Below, piece by piece: positions 20,256 through 32,304 of a stretch of 64,000 bases of DNA. A model generated the notes under the pieces. That model was given only the letters and a program-made list of their open reading frames with translations. It did not search any database and was not told the origin of the DNA. Position numbers and translations under genes: made by a program. Numbering within the stretch: position 1 is the stretch's first letter; each line of letters opens with the position of its first letter. The DNA comes from Symsagittifera roscoffensis (lineage: Eukaryota; Xenacoelomorpha; Acoela; Convolutidae), in assembly GCF_963678635.1 (NCBI RefSeq), contig NW_026970916.1, forward strand, positions 62,001 to 126,000. Direction: 5' to 3'.

Positions 20256-21189
20256 TGTGACATTCGACCAGAATGTCAAAAATGCAATCTCTGCAGAATT
20301 CGGAATTTTAGCAGTAAGCCTTCCGGATTGGTGGTTTTTAAGAACTAAGGGCGTTATTGGAACGTTTAGCCAAACGGTGAAGGCTGGAATATTCTAGTAT
20401 TTTAAAATTTCAAAAATTCGGATGATGACGTCACATTTCTGAGAAATGCTGAAACGGCCATTTTAACAAGAAACGAGAGAAAAAACACAACAACATTAGT
20501 TGCGCTGACGAGAACAACTTTATCGAAATTGAAGAAGTCGAAATTGAAGAAAAACAGCAGCAGATTGCAGAGAACGTTCCGAGTTGCAACTATTGTGCTG
20601 CTATAATAGTTGCAAGGCCGTTGCGAACAACGGTGAAGGGTAAGAAACCAGCCTTCCGTGTTGTCGTGAAATCGAACTTAAGGAGCTTGATTCACCGGAT
20701 TCAAGAACTCGGAAGGGTCTCGGGACGGAAAACTTTTATTGACTCGCGTGAACTTTTAGCATCCTGTCATGTCCTGACTTGAATTTAATTGATATTTGGA
20801 TTAGTTTTGACAAGGATGAGGTGCTAAGAGTTGGGGGGGAAAGGGTTGATCCATCTTCGATGGAGATGATGATTTTTATCTACTGAACAAAAACAATAGT
20901 AATATAATAAGTAGTAGCCCTGTTTTTAGGAGTGACCTCGTGGTTTGGGGATACTGAGACCCAGCCATGAGCTCACTATTTTTGCATGTAATTCAGTTAA
21001 TTTGAGCGTTCTGGTCGAAGCCGGAGAACAGTAACGTTTTTGTCGACCCGATGTTAGAAAAGACCACCGAAAAGTACTGGCTTGGTAGAGACGGTGAAAA
21101 ACATGCAAAGCTCTGTTTAGACGCTAGCCAGTCGTCTTAAGACTTAGTTTTGTTATCCGTCGATATGTATCTTCCGGGCGAATGTTACA
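20256..21189 (+). repeat. 3' LTR of copy A
   Basis: The 934-bp LTR begins TGTGACATTCG and ends CGAATGTTACA, which form near-perfect terminal inverted repeats with TG...CA ends. It resembles the other two LTRs, but its first half differs strongly from the 5' LTR of copy B while the second half (from about 20778) is nearly identical to it. It lacks the TATATAAA present in both copy B LTRs. Confidence 0.9.
20584..20615 (+). other. LTR hairpin
   Basis: TTGCAACTATT pairs with AATAGTTGCAA. The version in the 3' LTR of copy B (40441-40472) has a perfect 13-bp stem with loop GCTGCT. Here one C has become T, which keeps pairing as G-U. The copy at 21528-21559 has a single mismatch. Confidence 0.55.
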
Positions 21190-21205
21190 ATCTTCCGGGC
21201 GAATG
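21190..21205. other. 16-bp spacer between the two elements
   Basis: The spacer ATCTTCCGGGCGAATG repeats the last bases of the LTR without its terminal TTACA. Copy B therefore sits inside a duplicated LTR end of copy A. The bases to the right of copy B (41042 onward, ATGTTACAC) supply the missing TTACA. Confidence 0.7.
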
Positions 21206-22130
21206 TGTGACATTCGACCAGAATGGCCAAAATGCAATTTATGCAGACTTCGAATTTTTAGCAGTAGGCCTTCCGAGTTGATGATTTCGAAGGATTAACG
21301 ACGTTATTAGGATGATTGGCAGAACGGTGAAGGTCAGGATATTCCCGTATTTTAAAATTTTAAATTTTCGAAGTGATGACGTAATATTTCTGAGAAGCGT
21401 CAGAAACGGCCATTTTAGCAAAAAGAACTAAGAAAAACAGAACAACTTTATCTGTGATTGCGAACAGAACGAAAATCGAGATTAAAGAAAAACGACAACG
21501 AACTACAATAGCAGAGAACGTTCCAAGTTGCATCTATTGTGCTGCTACAATAGTTGCAAGGCCGTTGCCAACAACGGTGAAGGGTGAGAACCAGCCTTCC
21601 TGATTGGCGTGAAATTGAACTTAAGGAGCTTGATTCACTGGATTCAAGAATCCGGAAGGGTTTCGGGACTGGAACTTTTAGCCTTTTATATAAACTTTTA
21701 GCTTCTTGTCATGTCCTGACTTGAATTTAATTGATATTTGGATTAGTTTTGACAAGGATGAGGTGCTAAGAGTTGGGGGGGAAAGGGTTGATCCATCTTC
21801 GATGGAGATGATGATTTTTATCTACTGAACAAAAACAATAGTAATATAATAAGTAGTAGCCCTGTTTTTAGGAGTGACCTCGTGGTTTGGGGATACTGAG
21901 ACCCAGCCATGAGCTCACTATTTTTGCATGTAATTCAGTTAATTTGAGCGTTCTGGTCGAAGCCGGAGAGCAGTAACGTTTTTGTCGACCCGATGTAAGA
22001 AAGACCACCGAAAAGTACTGGCTTGGTAGAGACGGTGAAAAACATGCAAAGCTCTGTTTAGACGCTAGCCAGTCGTCTTAAGACTTAGTTTTGTTATCCG
22101 TCGATATGTATCTTCCGGGCGAATGTTACA
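21206..22130 (+). repeat. 5' LTR of copy B
   Basis: This is 925 bp with TG...CA ends. Its U3 half resembles the 3' LTR of copy B, while its second half resembles the LTR of copy A. TATATAAA at 21687-21694 is a likely TATA box, which would put the RNA start near 21720. That position is close to where the LTR switches similarity. Confidence 0.88.
21687..21694 (+). promoter_or_regulatory. Candidate TATA box of the LTR promoter
   Basis: TATATAAA lies about 480 bp into the LTR. The 3' LTR of copy B has the same motif at 40599-40606. The LTR of copy A has a different sequence at this point without a TATA motif. Confidence 0.45.
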
Positions 22131-22142
22131 TGTATGTTTTTA

Positions 22143-22157
22143 TGGCGCTCCTGGGTG
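22143..22157 (+). promoter_or_regulatory. Possible tRNA primer-binding site
   Basis: TGGCGCTCCTGGGTG would pair with a tRNA 3' end CACCCAGGAGCGCCA. The distance from the LTR end (12 nt) is somewhat longer than usual. I cannot name the tRNA. Confidence 0.35.
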
Positions 22158-22956
22158 TTATTTTTTCATAACATCATGACCGGCGGAACCGTTAACGAGC
22201 ACTCCGCGCCGAGCGGATGCTCACATTAACGCCCTTAATAGGCCTAAACTGCCGGGGCGGAAGGGTAGTTCGGAACGCGGAAGCCTTCCGGATTACCGTG
22301 AATAGTTTTTTAACCTAGTTAAGACCGAATTTTACGAACCAGGAAGGGTGGGGGGAATCATGAACCCCTCATCCCCTGAGTGGTTTGTGACCAAAAACAC
22401 TTAAAGATATAAGCAAAACCAAACAAAAAGTAGTATAGTACCCAAGAAAAACAAAAAACATAAAAAAATAACCGAAAAAACCAAAAACAGTAAAAAAGTA
22501 AAAAATCAGTAGAAATCATCCCCCCAGACAAGATGTGATTCAACCCCCCCCCCGTTTGTTGTTGATAGATATATTGTTATTACAGGCAATTATATCAGTC
22601 AGGATCGTTACGATCAGTTTTGTAGCCCGTTTTTGAGGCTTGTACTGAAGGGTTATTTGAGCATTTAAGCACGTTAATGATAAATTGCGCTCAATCCGGA
22701 AGGGTCAGCTGATCTGCGCTCAATTCGGAAGGGTCCTGGGTGAAGACCGATCCGGCAAGCAGTACAAGGAGCAACAAGAAGGGGCTATACGACAATAACA
22801 ATCGACTGTTGGGTATCGTTAACAAGTTTTGTATCCCTTTTGGTACAAAAAGTAAGATAGTAATCTGTGGGGGGCTCGACAGTGCTGCACTGTAGTGACC
22901 CTTCACCGAACTGCGAATATCCGAGTTAAGCACCTTAATTCGGATAATAAACAAAC

Positions 22957-24324
22957 CCGGAGGGGTATAGTATTACTAATATTATTACTTATATAGCCTA
23001 TATTAATAGTCTTATATCGTTTTTCAGTGAAAAACAACGAAAACAGACCGGTTTTTAGGGTCAAAATAGCGATATTTTGATCCCCACACAAGTCGCGATT
23101 TTTGAGATATCGATATTTTTTGAAACGGAAAAAAGCGCTAAGTTAGTGTGTTACATCGTAACTGCACTACTGTAATAAGTAGAACCGGTTAACTTTAGTT
23201 CGGAAGTGGTTGGAACTAGTTTGGTACCAAAAACCAAATTTTCCCAATTTTTGATAGTAAGAAACACTATAAAATCAGAAAATTTTTTGAAATCTTTGAG
23301 TTAGGACAGTAAAAATAGTTGCTCGGACAACGTCCACTAGTGAATCTACGAGTTTTAAAACCCGCTACCCGAAAGCCTTCCGCGTTGCAGAGAAATCGAA
23401 TATAACGTGTTTGATTTGGTGGATTCATCAATCCGGAGGGGTCCAGGTAGCATAGTTTTTCGCAAATTTTTTCTACAAAAGCGTTTTAGATCGGGTCTTT
23501 TGCATTGAACTAGAAGAGTATAGGCCTTGTGAGCTCAGATCAATAATTTTTAGGTCGAAAGGACCAGATTTGCGGAAAAAGTTAGGCGGAACCTATAAGA
23601 GAGGAAATTTTTGAATTTGGAAAAAAGACGTTTTGGTTAATAACCTTGGAACTACAGAGCATATCGAGTCAATCTTGGTACCATTAGATCAGAAATTAGC
23701 TGAACTTACTAGTAGGAAAGAGAATTACTCGAAAAAACGAGCGAGAAAATTTTTTGAGATTGTTTTTAGCAAATTACACAAATCCGGAGGGGTACAGCCT
23801 TCACGTTTTATAAATTTTTCTGAAAAACCCTTATACCCCTACCAAAAGTTGATAGCGATTGAACTAAGTAACTTAGGACAGTTCTAGGCAAAAAGGGAGT
23901 GCTGAAGGCACAAGACAACCATAATAGAGTCGAAATTAGGCAAGTGATAAGACCCTTCACCGTTAGTGTGAATTGTCAAATAAGTGCCTTAACTTCAATC
24001 CGGAGGGGTCTAGGAAAGGACCCTATACCATTCCCAGTTAATTCAAACAGCATAAAAGTAACGCAGAACGTATCCGGAGGGGTATAAGCTGAAATTAAGA
24101 AAACTACGAAAAGCTACTTTGACAGAGCTAAGGGCTCCCAATCCGGAGGGGTCGAAATTTTTCAAAGTCAGAGGGGTCCGAATCCGGAGGGGTCTCTTTT
24201 CCACAAAACCGGAGGGGTCCGAATCCCGAGGGGTCTTATAGTTGCTAATTCGGAGGGGTCCAATCCGGAGGGGTCTATATTCTGACAGTCCGGAAGGGTC
24301 CTATTTGTGCCAATCCGGAGGGGT
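22957..24324 (+). repeat. CCGGAGGGGT motif array in the leader
   Basis: About 14 copies of CCGGAGGGGT or one-base variants lie at 22957, 23433, 23784, 24000, 24074, 24143, 24168, 24184, 24209, 24225, 24250, 24265, 24290 and 24315. Spacing is irregular and tightens to 15-70 nt after 24000. Related CCGGAAGGGT copies occur at 22696, about 22721 and inside the LTRs. The motif is kept while the sequence between copies is not, which suggests protein binding or an RNA fold. Confidence 0.8.
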
Positions 24325-25110
24325 ATTATTTTTTTAAGGACTTAGGTAAACGAAAGAAAGACTAAAAAGCGAGAGGTATTAGGTTATTAATACACAGGCT
24401 AGGTATCAGTGACTGCACTGGTAACTTGCCTTTCAAAAAGAACCAGACTAATACAAAACAGGTCCGAACTCGGATATTCGCGACACTAAGTCTAAATTAA
24501 AAAGAGCGTGACTCATTGGTGTGGATTGAAACATAATACGTTTTTGGGAAAAGTGACTGCCCTGAGGATTTTAGTAGGTCTAGCTCGGGCAGTCCGAAGG
24601 CAGAATAGGTAACACAGTACTCGGTGGGTGCAATAGACGCCCACTTGAGAAAATTACTGCCTTCAAAGTTTTGTCTGTTTGGTGCAGCACCAAGCAGGGA
24701 AAGCTTTTTCTTTAAAAGACAGGTTCGACTATTGTACTGCGACCAACTAAGAGTACAAGACACATACTTTTTTTTATATATACATTCATATTGTGTCAAT
24801 ATATATTTTTTTTTGTTTTTTTTTAATTTTAAATCAACCTAAACTGTGCTTGATAGGGTAGTGAGTACACTATCTTTTAAAATTGACTGATAACATCATA
24901 TTGTGCTAGTTTCCAGATCTTTGGACCGATAATCGGTCAGTGTGAATAAATTTTATACAAACTGTACTCTGACAACATACAGGGATTCGTGGTCACTATT
25001 TAGTAGAATCTGGTGAAATTTATTGTGTTGTGTCATTATTATTGTTAATAAAACTATAAGGTCTCTAGCAATTGAGTCAAAAGTGGGCATAGGAAAGTGA
25101 CAAATAAAGA

Positions 25111-28100
25111 ATGAGTTTAGACAAGTCAAGGATACCAAAACGAGGTAATAGCTCTAGGAAATTCATACCTGAAAAGCAAAGAAAAACGATGACCGATCCT
25201 TTTGTGGATTGGATCAAGCGAACCCGGTCCGATAAAGAGGAGACGGTTTCAGGCAGAATGGTTGAAACGAGAAGTCAGAAGACCTCAGAAGAGCGAAGAG
25301 AACTGTTAGAAGTGGAGGTCAAAACGGACCATACCATGAATGACAACCAGGAAGTAAATGAACTGGAAGGGAGAGGCAGAAGGCTGGCGAGTGAATCTAC
25401 CCCGGTAGAACAAGGCCATGATTTTGCCACTTCCACCGGGACATTGGATCGAGAGGAGATGTCGGAACTGTCCGACATCTCAACTGAAGTAACGGCAACT
25501 AGAAGATCTCCGACAGACAACACTATGATGGCAGGCGGAACGGGGAAACAAACAACGTCATCATCATTCTCAGAAAGAATGAAGAACACCTTCGGAAACA
25601 TCTTTCCATTCAGCATGGGAGGAGGAGCAGGAAATGACGGTGAATCCCAGGAGGAAGAGGATGAAGAGGAGCAAGGGGACTTTGGATCTCAGGTCAGCCT
25701 CAACAGTTCGATCCAGGAGAACGAGGCATACGTCGGAAGAGAGACTGGAACCATGGACAAATTTGGTGTAGTGACAACGATAAGCAAAGAGGCAAACACG
25801 CCAGGCCAGTCAAAAGACTTCGCGATTAGGACAAGTTCAGAGCCACAAACTGGAGAGAGTAGAACCAGAGGGCTAGGCAACGCGTTAGCGGATCCTGAAA
25901 TAGATAATGAAAAGACGTCAAGACAGAGAGTCAAGGCCCGGATCTCGACCAGCACGAAGCTACCTGGGACCGACAGAGTTACACCACCACTAGTGACGCC
26001 ACTCATGGATAACGGGGCAGCACTAGAGGAAGCCTTAAACAACATAGTGGGCAGTTTAGGAGAACAAAATGAACAGATGTCGATAAGGATGAGTGAACTG
26101 GAAAGAGCAGTTCACATTGAAAGAGAAAGTCTGCGGGAAGAAATAAACCGCAACAGACAAGAAGTTGGCAGAAGCGAAAAACGCTTGAAAGAAAGAACGG
26201 ACGAACATATGACGAGGAACTTGTCGCGAATGACAAGAGAGGCGGAACAGAGGGAGTTACGCTTAAGAGCCGACATGGAGAAGTTAAGAATTCAGCAAGA
26301 GCAGTCTCTTGGGTCTCTTGACACAAAGATAGACGCGATGATGGAGAGGCGAACGCAGGCTATCATGGATAGGTTGGACGGGCTACTAAGCAGCAAGAGT
26401 GGACCAAAAGAAGGAGAGCCGAACTCGGGAGGTCCAAGCAGGGAACCGAGGGTGAACTTCAATGAACATCAAAGGAGGAAGACGTATGGATCCACTAGAG
26501 GCAGGGGCAGTTCATCAGGCTATGCCACAAGGGGTAATACAGCATGGGGCCCGAACAGTAGAGCAAGTTCAACGGGGAACAGACAAACCTCGAACGAGAG
26601 ACCAACGCAAAGCACACATGCGACTGGGAGAAGCGATTCTGGCAACATGAGGCATACAAGCCCGAGGAGGAGTCACATGGGCCAAGCGGGAAACGCTCAT
26701 GGTGATTCGGATTGCAGGGATGCACCGCACACAGAGCCTTCGACAAGGTGTGAGGACACTCAAGCGGGACACTCAAGGGATGCTACGGCAATGGCCACAG
26801 CATTTGAACCCCTGAACAGGTCTTTAGAGACATTCCTGACGAGGTTATCAAGAACCAATGAACGCAGTGAGAAGTCCAGAAGAGTCTTTAAGAAACCAAG
26901 ATGCTACAAAGACGAATCTGATGGCTGTATTGATACCTGGATAGGAGTAATGAAGCTGCATTTCGAGGAAGAGGACTTGTCGGAGAGACAGGAATGCAGC
27001 GCGCTCACCAGCAACTTAGAAGGGACAGCCCTGAACTGTGTCATGGCCAAGAAACAGTATCAACGTGACACTGCTGAGAAAATCTTCGAAATTTTGTTAA
27101 ACCGTTTCGGATCAGGGGTGCAGGGGCACCAGGCGATGATGCGCTTCGAGAAACGGAGGCAACGAGAAGATGAAACAATAGACAAGTTTCTCGATGATTT
27201 GGAAATGCTGAGAAGACGCAGCCAACCGGATGAGTCAAACCGAAGGATGAACCTGGCCGTAGCCTCAAAATTCATCGATGGTGTGAAAAATGATGAACTT
27301 CGTACGATGCTAGCAACGCATTACACACCACTATCAACTAATGCGCCAACACCGGAGGAGTTGAGGCTCAAATCAAAAGAGTATCTTTTGTTGAAACCTC
27401 CTTCGAGATCTGGATATTACAAGAACAATTATGGCAATTTTAACAACGGACCAGCAAACCAAGGGAACAATTGGTACAAACCGAGGGATGATATGGACAA
27501 GAGACGTTCTTGTGCTAATTGCAGTTCAACAGACCATCATGTGTCAGCATGCCCAGCTTACAAACAAGGCATGAAAGCAATAGGCTTTAGCCTCGAGGAC
27601 GAAGATGCGTCAGAGTTGGATCATGAGGATTTCATGAGAGGAGTAATTGCGAAATTCGGCCCGAGGTGTTTCTTTTGTAACTTGGAAGGTCATTTTAAAT
27701 CAGATTGTCCGCAATTCTGGGATGCAGTGGCAGACATCAAGCATCCAAGACATGAAGAAGCTTTGTCAGGAGTGAAAGCCAGCAAGGCTCGACTTTTGAG
27801 TGAAGCGGAGGCACGCAGAAAGGATAAACCTCAAGAGCTGGTGGCAAAGAAGATGCAAGCGGTAACAGAAGAAGCACGTGAACCGGAACCAGCAACTGCG
27901 GCCGATGACTTCAAAATCGATTATAGGGCAGCTGCGAGGGATGCTATAAATAGAGTACAGCAGGAACTAGTGACGAAAGAGATTGAGCAAAAGGTGAAAC
28001 TCGAGCTGGAGAATGAAAAATTACAGGAGCAACTGAACGCCTTTGAAGCAACGGAAGTTGAAGAGGCAAAAGCACCAAGCAGCTTGAGCATGAAACTTAA

Positions 28101-29757
28101 TGTTATCTCTGGTCAGAGGTTCGGTATGGCACCGCAAGGAAGTAAAATACAGTCGATAATCTCGGTGGCAGGGCATCAGGTAATCAGAAATCTGAGTGAA
28201 CCGTCTGAGTTCACTTTGATGCATTTGGACACATATGCAGACTATCTGAGGCAGATGGAGCCACGCACCGAGTCGAGGGCTGTGAGGGCACTACTGACCA
28301 CGGGTGGCCCTCGCATGAAGAAACTTCATGGACGCTACCTAGAAGTCTATGGGCCGTATCAAGTGATGCTGAACGTGGATGGGATCAGTATCTACACCAG
28401 GACTTATGTAACAAAAGATGATGACCAAATAGGGCAGATCTATTTGGGTGAAGAGGAACTCAAAGTCCGCAGGATAGGCCATGACGCCATGATGGAACAA
28501 GACGCGGTACACATTGGATATGAAGCAGATGTGACAGCACACCTGCTCGACACCAACGGAACAAAAATCGGAGTCACAGGGCTTCTGGACACAGGAGCGG
28601 TAGTGAGTGTGATGCCGATAAAAACTTGGGAAAGAATGGGCTTCACGCGGGAAGATCTGATTCCAACGAATCTCCGACTGGCTGCAGCCAATCGAGGAGC
28701 TATCTACGTAGCCGGAAGAACACCAATAACGGTCCTTCACATGGGAGGACGAGACCTTTGGATGAGCTTCCTGGTGGTAGAGAATCTGGACGACGCCGAC
28801 CAATTCATCTTGGGCAGAGATTTTGTCAGGAATTTTGACGTGATGATTGACTTGAACAACGGTCTGATACGGATTAGAAACCCGGACCGAAAGTATGTTA
28901 AGAGACCAATTAATAGGATAATAACAGATGAAAATAAGGTACCAGTTTTTTTGGATAGAAAAGTAAAGTTACAACCAGGACAAGCTGTAGTAGCAATTTT
29001 TAGAATGAGAAATTTAAATTCGTTAAGTAATAGCAAACAGGTTTGCTTAGTACCGAATCCAAATAGTCAGAGTTCGGTGATTTTAGGCCGGAGCTTCTCG
29101 GTAACGCGAAACGGACTGTGTGTCAGTGTGTTGTTGAACACACTGGACACCACGGTTTCAATCCAGCGTGGAAAGAAGCTTGGCTACGCCTTGCCGATGA
29201 GGACCGACTATGAGGAGACACAAAACTTGAAGAAACATAATGTGAAAGACTGTCCTTATCATGCAAATAAAGATAAAATCTTAAAGAGAATTAATGAATT
29301 AAAATCTATTCATAAATTGTTTTCAATGAAATCCGAAACGGACGACGGCTTATCAAGTTGCTCGAATTTTCCGGAACGCCCCTCGTCATATGAACTAGAT
29401 TCTGACAAACCGGTTTTGCCAGAAATAGAAAATTTAAAAGGAAAAATAGGTGAGGGAGATTTTGAAAAATTGCGGGACCTCCTAAATCGGAACGCCGAGG
29501 TATTTTCAAAACATAAGGCGGACATCGGTTGCTGTAATTTCGTCGAACAGGAAATCGAACTAGAAGAGGGCGCCGTTCCCCATAGGGAAGGCGCAAGGCG
29601 AATGACACCACATAAATCGGAAGCGTGCCGAGCGGAAATAGAAATGTTGCTTGAATACGACATGATAGAACCCTCGAAATCGCCATGGGCTTGCGGAGTA
29701 GTAATGGCGAAAAAGCAAGGGGGCAGCTTAGATTTTGTTGCGACTTTCGTTACTTGA
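25111..29757 (+). pseudogene. gag: Gag-protease and start of Pol, copy B (frameshifted)
   Basis: The 1548-codon frame begins at ATG 25111 with the same coiled coil, capsid, two zinc knuckles and DTG protease as copy A. The T-run at 28946-28952 has seven T, so the frame continues without a stop into the pol region. This suggests gag and pol are one frame in the ancestral element. It ends early in RT because the G-run at 29719-29723 has five G where copy A has six. Confidence 0.88.
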
Positions 29758-30959
29758 ACGCGGTAACGATAAAAGATGCGTACCCGATACCGCGAATAGA
29801 CGAGAGCCTATCTAAACTTGGTGATGCCAAGTTCTTCACCACATTGGACTTAGGTTCTGCCTTCTGGCAGGTTCCCTTGCGGAAAAAGGATAGGGAGAAA
29901 ACCGGTTTCGCGTGCGAATTGGGGTTGTACCAGTGGAAGAGGATGCCCTTCGGCTTGTGCAATGCAACAGCAACTTTTCAAAGGCTGATGGCTCAGGCTT
30001 TGACAGGAGTGACCAAAAAGTACGGGAATCTCTTGATGTGCTACGTGGATGACGTAGTCATAGCGACACCAACCCTGGAGGATCACATTGATCGACTCGA
30101 TGAGGTCTTCGGATGTATGAAAAGAGCAGGCTTGAAATGCAAACCATCGAAATGTGAAATCCTTAGGGATTCGATCAAGTACCTGGGAAGAATGGTGGAC
30201 AGGCATGGTGTGAGGCCAGATCCGGAAGCAGTAGAAGCAGTGATGACATGGAAAGCTCCAAGAACGGACACACAGCTCATGAGCTTCCTAGGGTTTGCCA
30301 ATTACTACCGAGAATTCATAAAAGGATACGCGGACAAGGTGTACCCGATGCAGAAGCTGATGCGCAACAAAGGGAAAAAGTTCGAATGGAACGATGAGGC
30401 ACAGGTTGCTTTCGAGAACATAAAGCGGGAACTCTGCGAAGCGCCAGTGCTGGGCATGCCTACAGAAAAGGGCATGTATGTTCTCGACACAGACGCATCG
30501 GTGGTGGCCATCTCAGGAATATTGCATCAAGAGCAAGAATGGAACGGAAGAACAGTTCTCCGTCCCATTGCATACGGCAGCAAAGTCTTGAGTGACACAG
30601 AGATGAAATATGGCGCACCAAAAGCAGAAATACTTGCAGTAGTCACCTTCGTGGAGAAGTACCGTGCATACTTGGGGAGCGCTCCCTTCAAGTTACGCGT
30701 AGACAACAGAGCGTTATCCTGGTTGAAGACCTACTCGATGGATCAGAGTTATATTGGTAGATGGATAGTAAGACTGGATGGCTACCATATGATAATCGAA
30801 CATAGGATGCGTGATAAACACCAGAATGCTGACAGCCTCAGTAAGAAAACTGAGTTCTATGAAAGATTGGAGCAGAAGCAGGCCAATCAGGCGGAAGTAA
30901 AGGAGGGATTCTCGTTTTTGGACAAAGAAACTTATGAAGCGCTTCCCTTAACGAGATAG
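29758..30959 (+). pseudogene. pol: Pol copy B: RT and RNase H fragment
   Basis: This continues RT after the G-run frameshift: RFCCDFRYLNAV, TTLDLGSAFWQ and YVDD are intact, then RNase H with DTDAS and PKAEILAVV. It ends at a TAG at 30957-30959 where copy A has TGG (Trp). An open frame in this phase extends back to 29685. Confidence 0.87.
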
Positions 30960-32297
30960 TTGGATAAGTCTGGACATCCAATTCCAGGGCATCCTGAGTT
31001 ACCTGTAGAGAAAGCAGCCGAGATAAAGATCCTGTCAAGGGAGGACCCGGTCCCCTTGGATCTGTTGCTGCGCTCAAACCTGGTCCAGCAAGAACTCTCT
31101 CGCATGAATATAAACAGCCTCTCATTATTGGATAAAACGGTGCAAGTCACACCCCAAGTGATGCGGATGCTGGGTGGATTGTTAGAAAGAGAAGTGACCA
31201 GAGATAACCCCGAGTGGACAGCAGCAGTGGCATCGCTAACAGTCAGTGAGAAGGTGAAGATCATGCCGTCCAGACGACAGCACGAAGAGAACGAAAGGGA
31301 TTGTAGGACAATAGTTCAGCAACTAGTATCCTCAATACCCCAGGAGATTTTAACAAGTACTTCTTACGGACAGAAAGAACAGGGGAGCAGCAAGCGAAAG
31401 AAAACCGTCACCTTTGTAGACCGGGATAAAGAGGGTGAAGTTGTAAAACAAAATCTGCTGCAAGACTATTTGTCCGGGGAGAAGGATAAGGAGAAAAACC
31501 AGCGATCACAAGATCAACACCCGGGACAAGTGAATTGGTCCGGGGAGTCCGAGATAGACGAGACAATTCCTGATGAGAAACAGGACCTAGAGAACAAGGT
31601 TTTGTCCGGGGAGTTCAGATGGATGCGAAGGAAATACAGACATGATCTGGAGGAGCGTGCAGTCTCCAGCACAACACCTTCGACGGATAATGATTCCCGA
31701 AACTCAGGAATGGATACCTATTCCGACAGGAATTCGACCTCGGGATCAGAACTGTCAGAACTAGCGATACACACGCTACTAGTGGAAACTCGGGCGAGAG
31801 ACCTGGACAGAGAGGTGTACCAGGATCCGGACAGCGATCGCTACCTTATACCGAGCGAAAGAGTCTTTGACAACGCAGCGGATGACTTAGAAACGATAGC
31901 GGTATCGAAACGTTCGATAAGCCTGTTGCCGCAGAAAGAGGTAGTCAGGACTGATCTTCAGCCGTTTCAGCAAGAAACACAACCGTTGGCGAAGATTTGG
32001 TGCGTTAAGATGGAAGAAGACACACATCAGCCCAACGAGCTGAACAGTCAGATGAGAGTCATGAAGACGTACTTGAAGGCGAGATACAGACTCTCGGACC
32101 TTCTAAGGGCGCAGAGAAATGATCGCATGACAAGCAACCTAAAAAGGTGGATAGAAAACGGTGCACCTGACAAAGGTGACCTGGAAGAAGACAGCTATAG
32201 GATCCTGAGACAATACTTCATGCAGAAGGAGGGGAGATTATATCTGAACAAGGACGGGATCGTGGCTTGCAGGAGAAGAGAAGAAGACAAGGTATAA
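30960..32297 (+). pseudogene. pol: Pol copy B: linker between RNase H and integrase
   Basis: The frame resumes straight after the nonsense codon and matches the copy A linker, with charged and acidic low-complexity sequence. It ends where copy B has a net 11-nt loss relative to copy A (around 32290), just before the integrase zinc finger. Confidence 0.82.
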
Positions 32298-32304
32298 CGC
32301 GATA

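Larger units (their letters stand above)
1..21189 (+). mobile_element. Giant Ty3/Gypsy-type LTR retrotransposon, copy A (5' end outside window)
   Basis: The order is leader end, gag-protease (493), pol (4337), ORF3 (10491), ORF4 (13826), 3' UTR, and 3' LTR (20256-21189). Position 1 aligns with 24607 of copy B, so about 2.5 kb of leader plus the 5' LTR lie upstream of the window. Adding these from copy B gives an estimated full length near 24.6 kb, very large for an animal LTR element. The RT-RNase H-integrase order and the DD35E integrase place it in Ty3/Gypsy. The four large reading frames are open except for one homopolymer slip between gag and pol, so this copy is young or recently active. 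The two copies look about 97-98% identical by eye over shared parts. Confidence 0.93.
22131..25110 (+). other. 5' leader of copy B
   Basis: These 2980 bp of untranslated leader precede the gag ATG. TGGCGCTCCTGGGTG at 22143-22157, 12 nt after the LTR, is a possible tRNA primer-binding site because it begins with the TGG that pairs with a tRNA CCA end. From 22696 the leader carries many copies of a CCGGARGGGTC motif. It has no credible reading frame; an 84-codon frame at 23633 starts at TTG and shows no domain. Only the last 0.5 kb is visible for copy A. Confidence 0.8.

Noticed and set aside
23633-23887. 84-codon frame in the leader of copy B
   Set aside because: It starts at TTG, spans one of the CCGGAGGGGT motifs and shows no domain.
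22957-24324. CRISPR array
   Set aside because: The motif is too short, spacing is irregular, and it lies inside a eukaryotic retroelement leader.
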